Under the pieces are notes generated by a model that made no database searches, was not told the DNA's origin, and saw nothing but the letters and a program-made list of their open reading frames with translations. A program made the position numbers and the translations under genes. From the NCBI GenBank assembly GCA_919902625.1, contig CAKKRO010000078.1, positions 1 to 6,741 of the forward strand: a DNA stretch of 6,741 nucleotides. Reading direction: 5' to 3'. Below, in pieces: positions 5,462 to 6,741 of the stretch. Source of the stretch: Nitrosomonadaceae bacterium. GTDB lineage: Bacteria > Pseudomonadota > Gammaproteobacteria > Burkholderiales > Nitrosomonadaceae. The first letter of the stretch is position 1, and each line of letters starts with the position of its first letter.

Positions 5462-6722
5462 TAGCGCCAATTAAATGAAGTGAATCCTCTTTACTCTGGT
5501 TTAGCAGATGCCATTTCCTGATCAAGGCCATCATGACAGATACAAATAATCCAAAAACGGCTATAACCATATAAATATGTACTTCGAACAATATCAACAA
5601 AGCATAAAGTGACAACATTACCAGAATACTCAAGTTTTCATTGAAATTTTGTACTGCAATGGAGTGCCCTGCTCCCATCAGAATATACCCACGATGCTGT
5701 AATAAAGCATTCATCGGCACTACGAAGAATCCTGCCAATCCGCCAATCAGCATCAGCAAGATAATTGCGAGCCACAAGTCTTTTACCAGAATCATGGCCA
5801 TCACAACGATACCCATTGCAATACCCAGCGGAATGACTTTTACTGATTGCTTTAATGAAATCCACCGGGCCGCCATGACAGCGCCTATCGCAATACCCAC
5901 AGCAACCACACCCTGTAGTTGAGCGGCTTGATTGAGTGGATAATTCATGGCAACTTCCGCCCATTTCAGCACAATAAACTGTAGTGTTGCGCCTGCCCCC
6001 CAGAACAAAGTCGTGACTGCAAGCGAAATCTGTCCAAGCTTGTCCGTCCATAACAACCTTATACAATGGCCAAATTCATGGATCAGATAAAAAGGGTTTT
6101 TCTTGGGAATACGGTGATCAACTCCCGTGTTAGGAATATACAAATTGAATACCGCCGCAACAGCGTAAATGATGGCTATCAGAAAAATACTGATTTCCAG
6201 CGCGTTATCAATACCTGTTTCAATGACTGGAAAATCGAATTCCACTAAAACATTTGCAACGGCAGGTGTAATCAGAACACCGCCCAGTACGGTACCTAAT
6301 ACTATGGAAGCGACCGTTAATCCTTCAATCCACCCGTTAGCAATCACCAGTTTCTCGGGGGGTAATAATTCCGTCAATATGCCATATTTAGCCGGCGAAT
6401 AAGCTGCCGCCCCCAAACCCACAACGGCATAAGCAGCCAGTGCAAAATATTGATGCATGGCGAGAAATAATAATCCGCAACCTGTGATTTTGATGGTATT
6501 ACTAATAAACATGACGCGCCCTTTTGGCATAGAATCGGCAAATGCGCCAACAAAAGGAGCAAGAATAACGTAGAACAGTACAAAGACAAACTTCAGCATG
6601 GGTGTTAAATAGGCAGGGGCATGCAGATCAATCAACAGCGCAATCGCCACAACCAGCAACGCATTATCCGCCAGGGAAGAGAAAAACTGCGCCGCCATAA
6701 TCGTATAAAAACCGCGTTCCAA
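5448..6722 (-). CDS. lplT: Lysophospholipid transporter LplT (MFS)
   Basis: LplT flips lysophospholipids such as lyso-PE across the inner membrane so that acyltransferase Aas can re-acylate them. The 424-residue, very hydrophobic protein matches E. coli LplT (397) through AQFFSSLADNALL (11-23, with the Asp equal to E. coli D30), LAPFVGAFADS (54-64), GAAAYSPAKYGIL (104-116), LFWGAGATLQF (239-249), GFFVVPMNALLQHRG (331-345) and GAGHSIAVQNFNEN (350-363). The start is TTG 6722, with AAGGA (6733-6729) 6 nt upstream and an in-frame stop at 6734. The first ATG (M9) would cut into the first membrane helix. It has about 20 extra residues between GGVL (147-150) and LYIP (194-197) and a short polar C-terminal tail. 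aas is not beside its 3' end; the upstream side is beyond the window edge. Confidence 0.94.
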   Translation of the reverse strand: MERGFYTIMAAQFFSSLADNALLVVAIALLIDLHAPAYLTPMLKFVFVLFYVILAPFVGAFADSMPKGRVMFISNTIKITGCGLLFLAMHQYFALAAYAVVGLGAAAYSPAKYGILTELLPPEKLVIANGWIEGLTVASIVLGTVLGGVLITPAVANVLVEFDFPVIETGIDNALEISIFLIAIIYAVAAVFNLYIPNTGVDHRIPKKNPFYLIHEFGHCIRLLWTDKLGQISLAVTTLFWGAGATLQFIVLKWAEVAMNYPLNQAAQLQGVVAVGIAIGAVMAARWISLKQSVKVIPLGIAMGIVVMAMILVKDLWLAIILLMLIGGLAGFFVVPMNALLQHRGYILMGAGHSIAVQNFNENLSILVMLSLYALLILFEVHIYMVIAVFGLFVSVMMALIRKWHLLNQSKEDSLHLIGARKIH

Positions 6723-6728
6723 ACTATT

Positions 6729-6733
6729 TCCTT
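6729..6733 (-). promoter_or_regulatory. Ribosome binding site that fixes the lplT TTG start
   Basis: The minus strand reads AAGGA (6733-6729) followed by 6 nt and TTG (6722-6720). This good Shine-Dalgarno supports the TTG rather than the ATG 24 bases further in. A TAG at 6726-6724 could end an upstream gene, but only 19 bases of upstream sequence are available, so this cannot be judged. Confidence 0.7.
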
Positions 6734-6741
6734 ACCAATAA

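Noticed and set aside
5638..6066. Minus-strand 142-codon frame inside lplT
   Set aside because: Same strand but a different frame from lplT; Cys/Gly/Arg-rich composition typical of an out-of-frame reading of a membrane protein gene.

Overview
The window looks like chromosomal DNA from a betaproteobacterium. The rRNA leader has the boxA/boxC layout of beta- and gammaproteobacteria, the gene set is ispD-ispF, thpR, tsaB-rimI-family 4 uracil-DNA glycosylase and lplT, and the DNA is fairly AT-rich (by eye about 40-45% GC). A Nitrosomonas-like member of the Nitrosomonadales is my best guess, from protein style and memory only. No mobile element, CRISPR array, tRNA or phage gene was seen. This is a housekeeping region, and I do not see a new multi-gene system in it.

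Region 1-367, read on the minus strand: the first 27 bases of a 16S rRNA gene run off the left edge. Upstream of it lies an rRNA leader of about 195 nt with boxA, boxC and nested inverted repeats, then a strong rRNA-type promoter (TTGACC, 16-bp spacer, TATAAT). Behind the promoter, in the same direction, lies prfB (release factor 2, 368-1475). Its reading frame is split by the classical autoregulatory +1 frameshift site (CTT TGA C after an internal Shine-Dalgarno-like GGAGG). The true start is therefore the ATG at 1475, not the longer open frame that begins at 1603.

Region 1476-1721 is the divergent gap between prfB and ispD. It holds one good -10-like hexamer towards prfB, a second TATAAT towards ispD without a -35, and an unexplained start-less open frame on the minus strand.

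Region 1722-3461, plus strand: ispD and ispF (consecutive branches of the MEP isoprenoid pathway) overlap by ATGA. They are followed by an overlapping 2H-phosphoesterase, thpR/ligT. After an 89-bp gap a second plus-strand cluster, 3551-5405, holds tsaB (tRNA t6A synthesis), rimI (N-terminal acetyltransferase) and a family 4 Fe-S uracil-DNA glycosylase, again joined by two 4-bp ATGA overlaps. It meets a convergent lplT (lysophospholipid flippase of the inner membrane, 5448-6722), which is complete and ends the window.

The genes serve several core functions: translation (16S, RF2, TsaB, RimI), isoprenoid precursor synthesis (IspD, IspF), RNA-end or nucleotide processing (ThpR), DNA repair (UDG) and membrane lipid repair (LplT). 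Three of the seven protein genes (thpR, tsaB, lplT) appear to start with TTG. The points most worth checking are the RF2 recoding site, the missing terminator between prfB and the rRNA operon, an Asp in place of the catalytic Glu of RimI, and the altered LplT.
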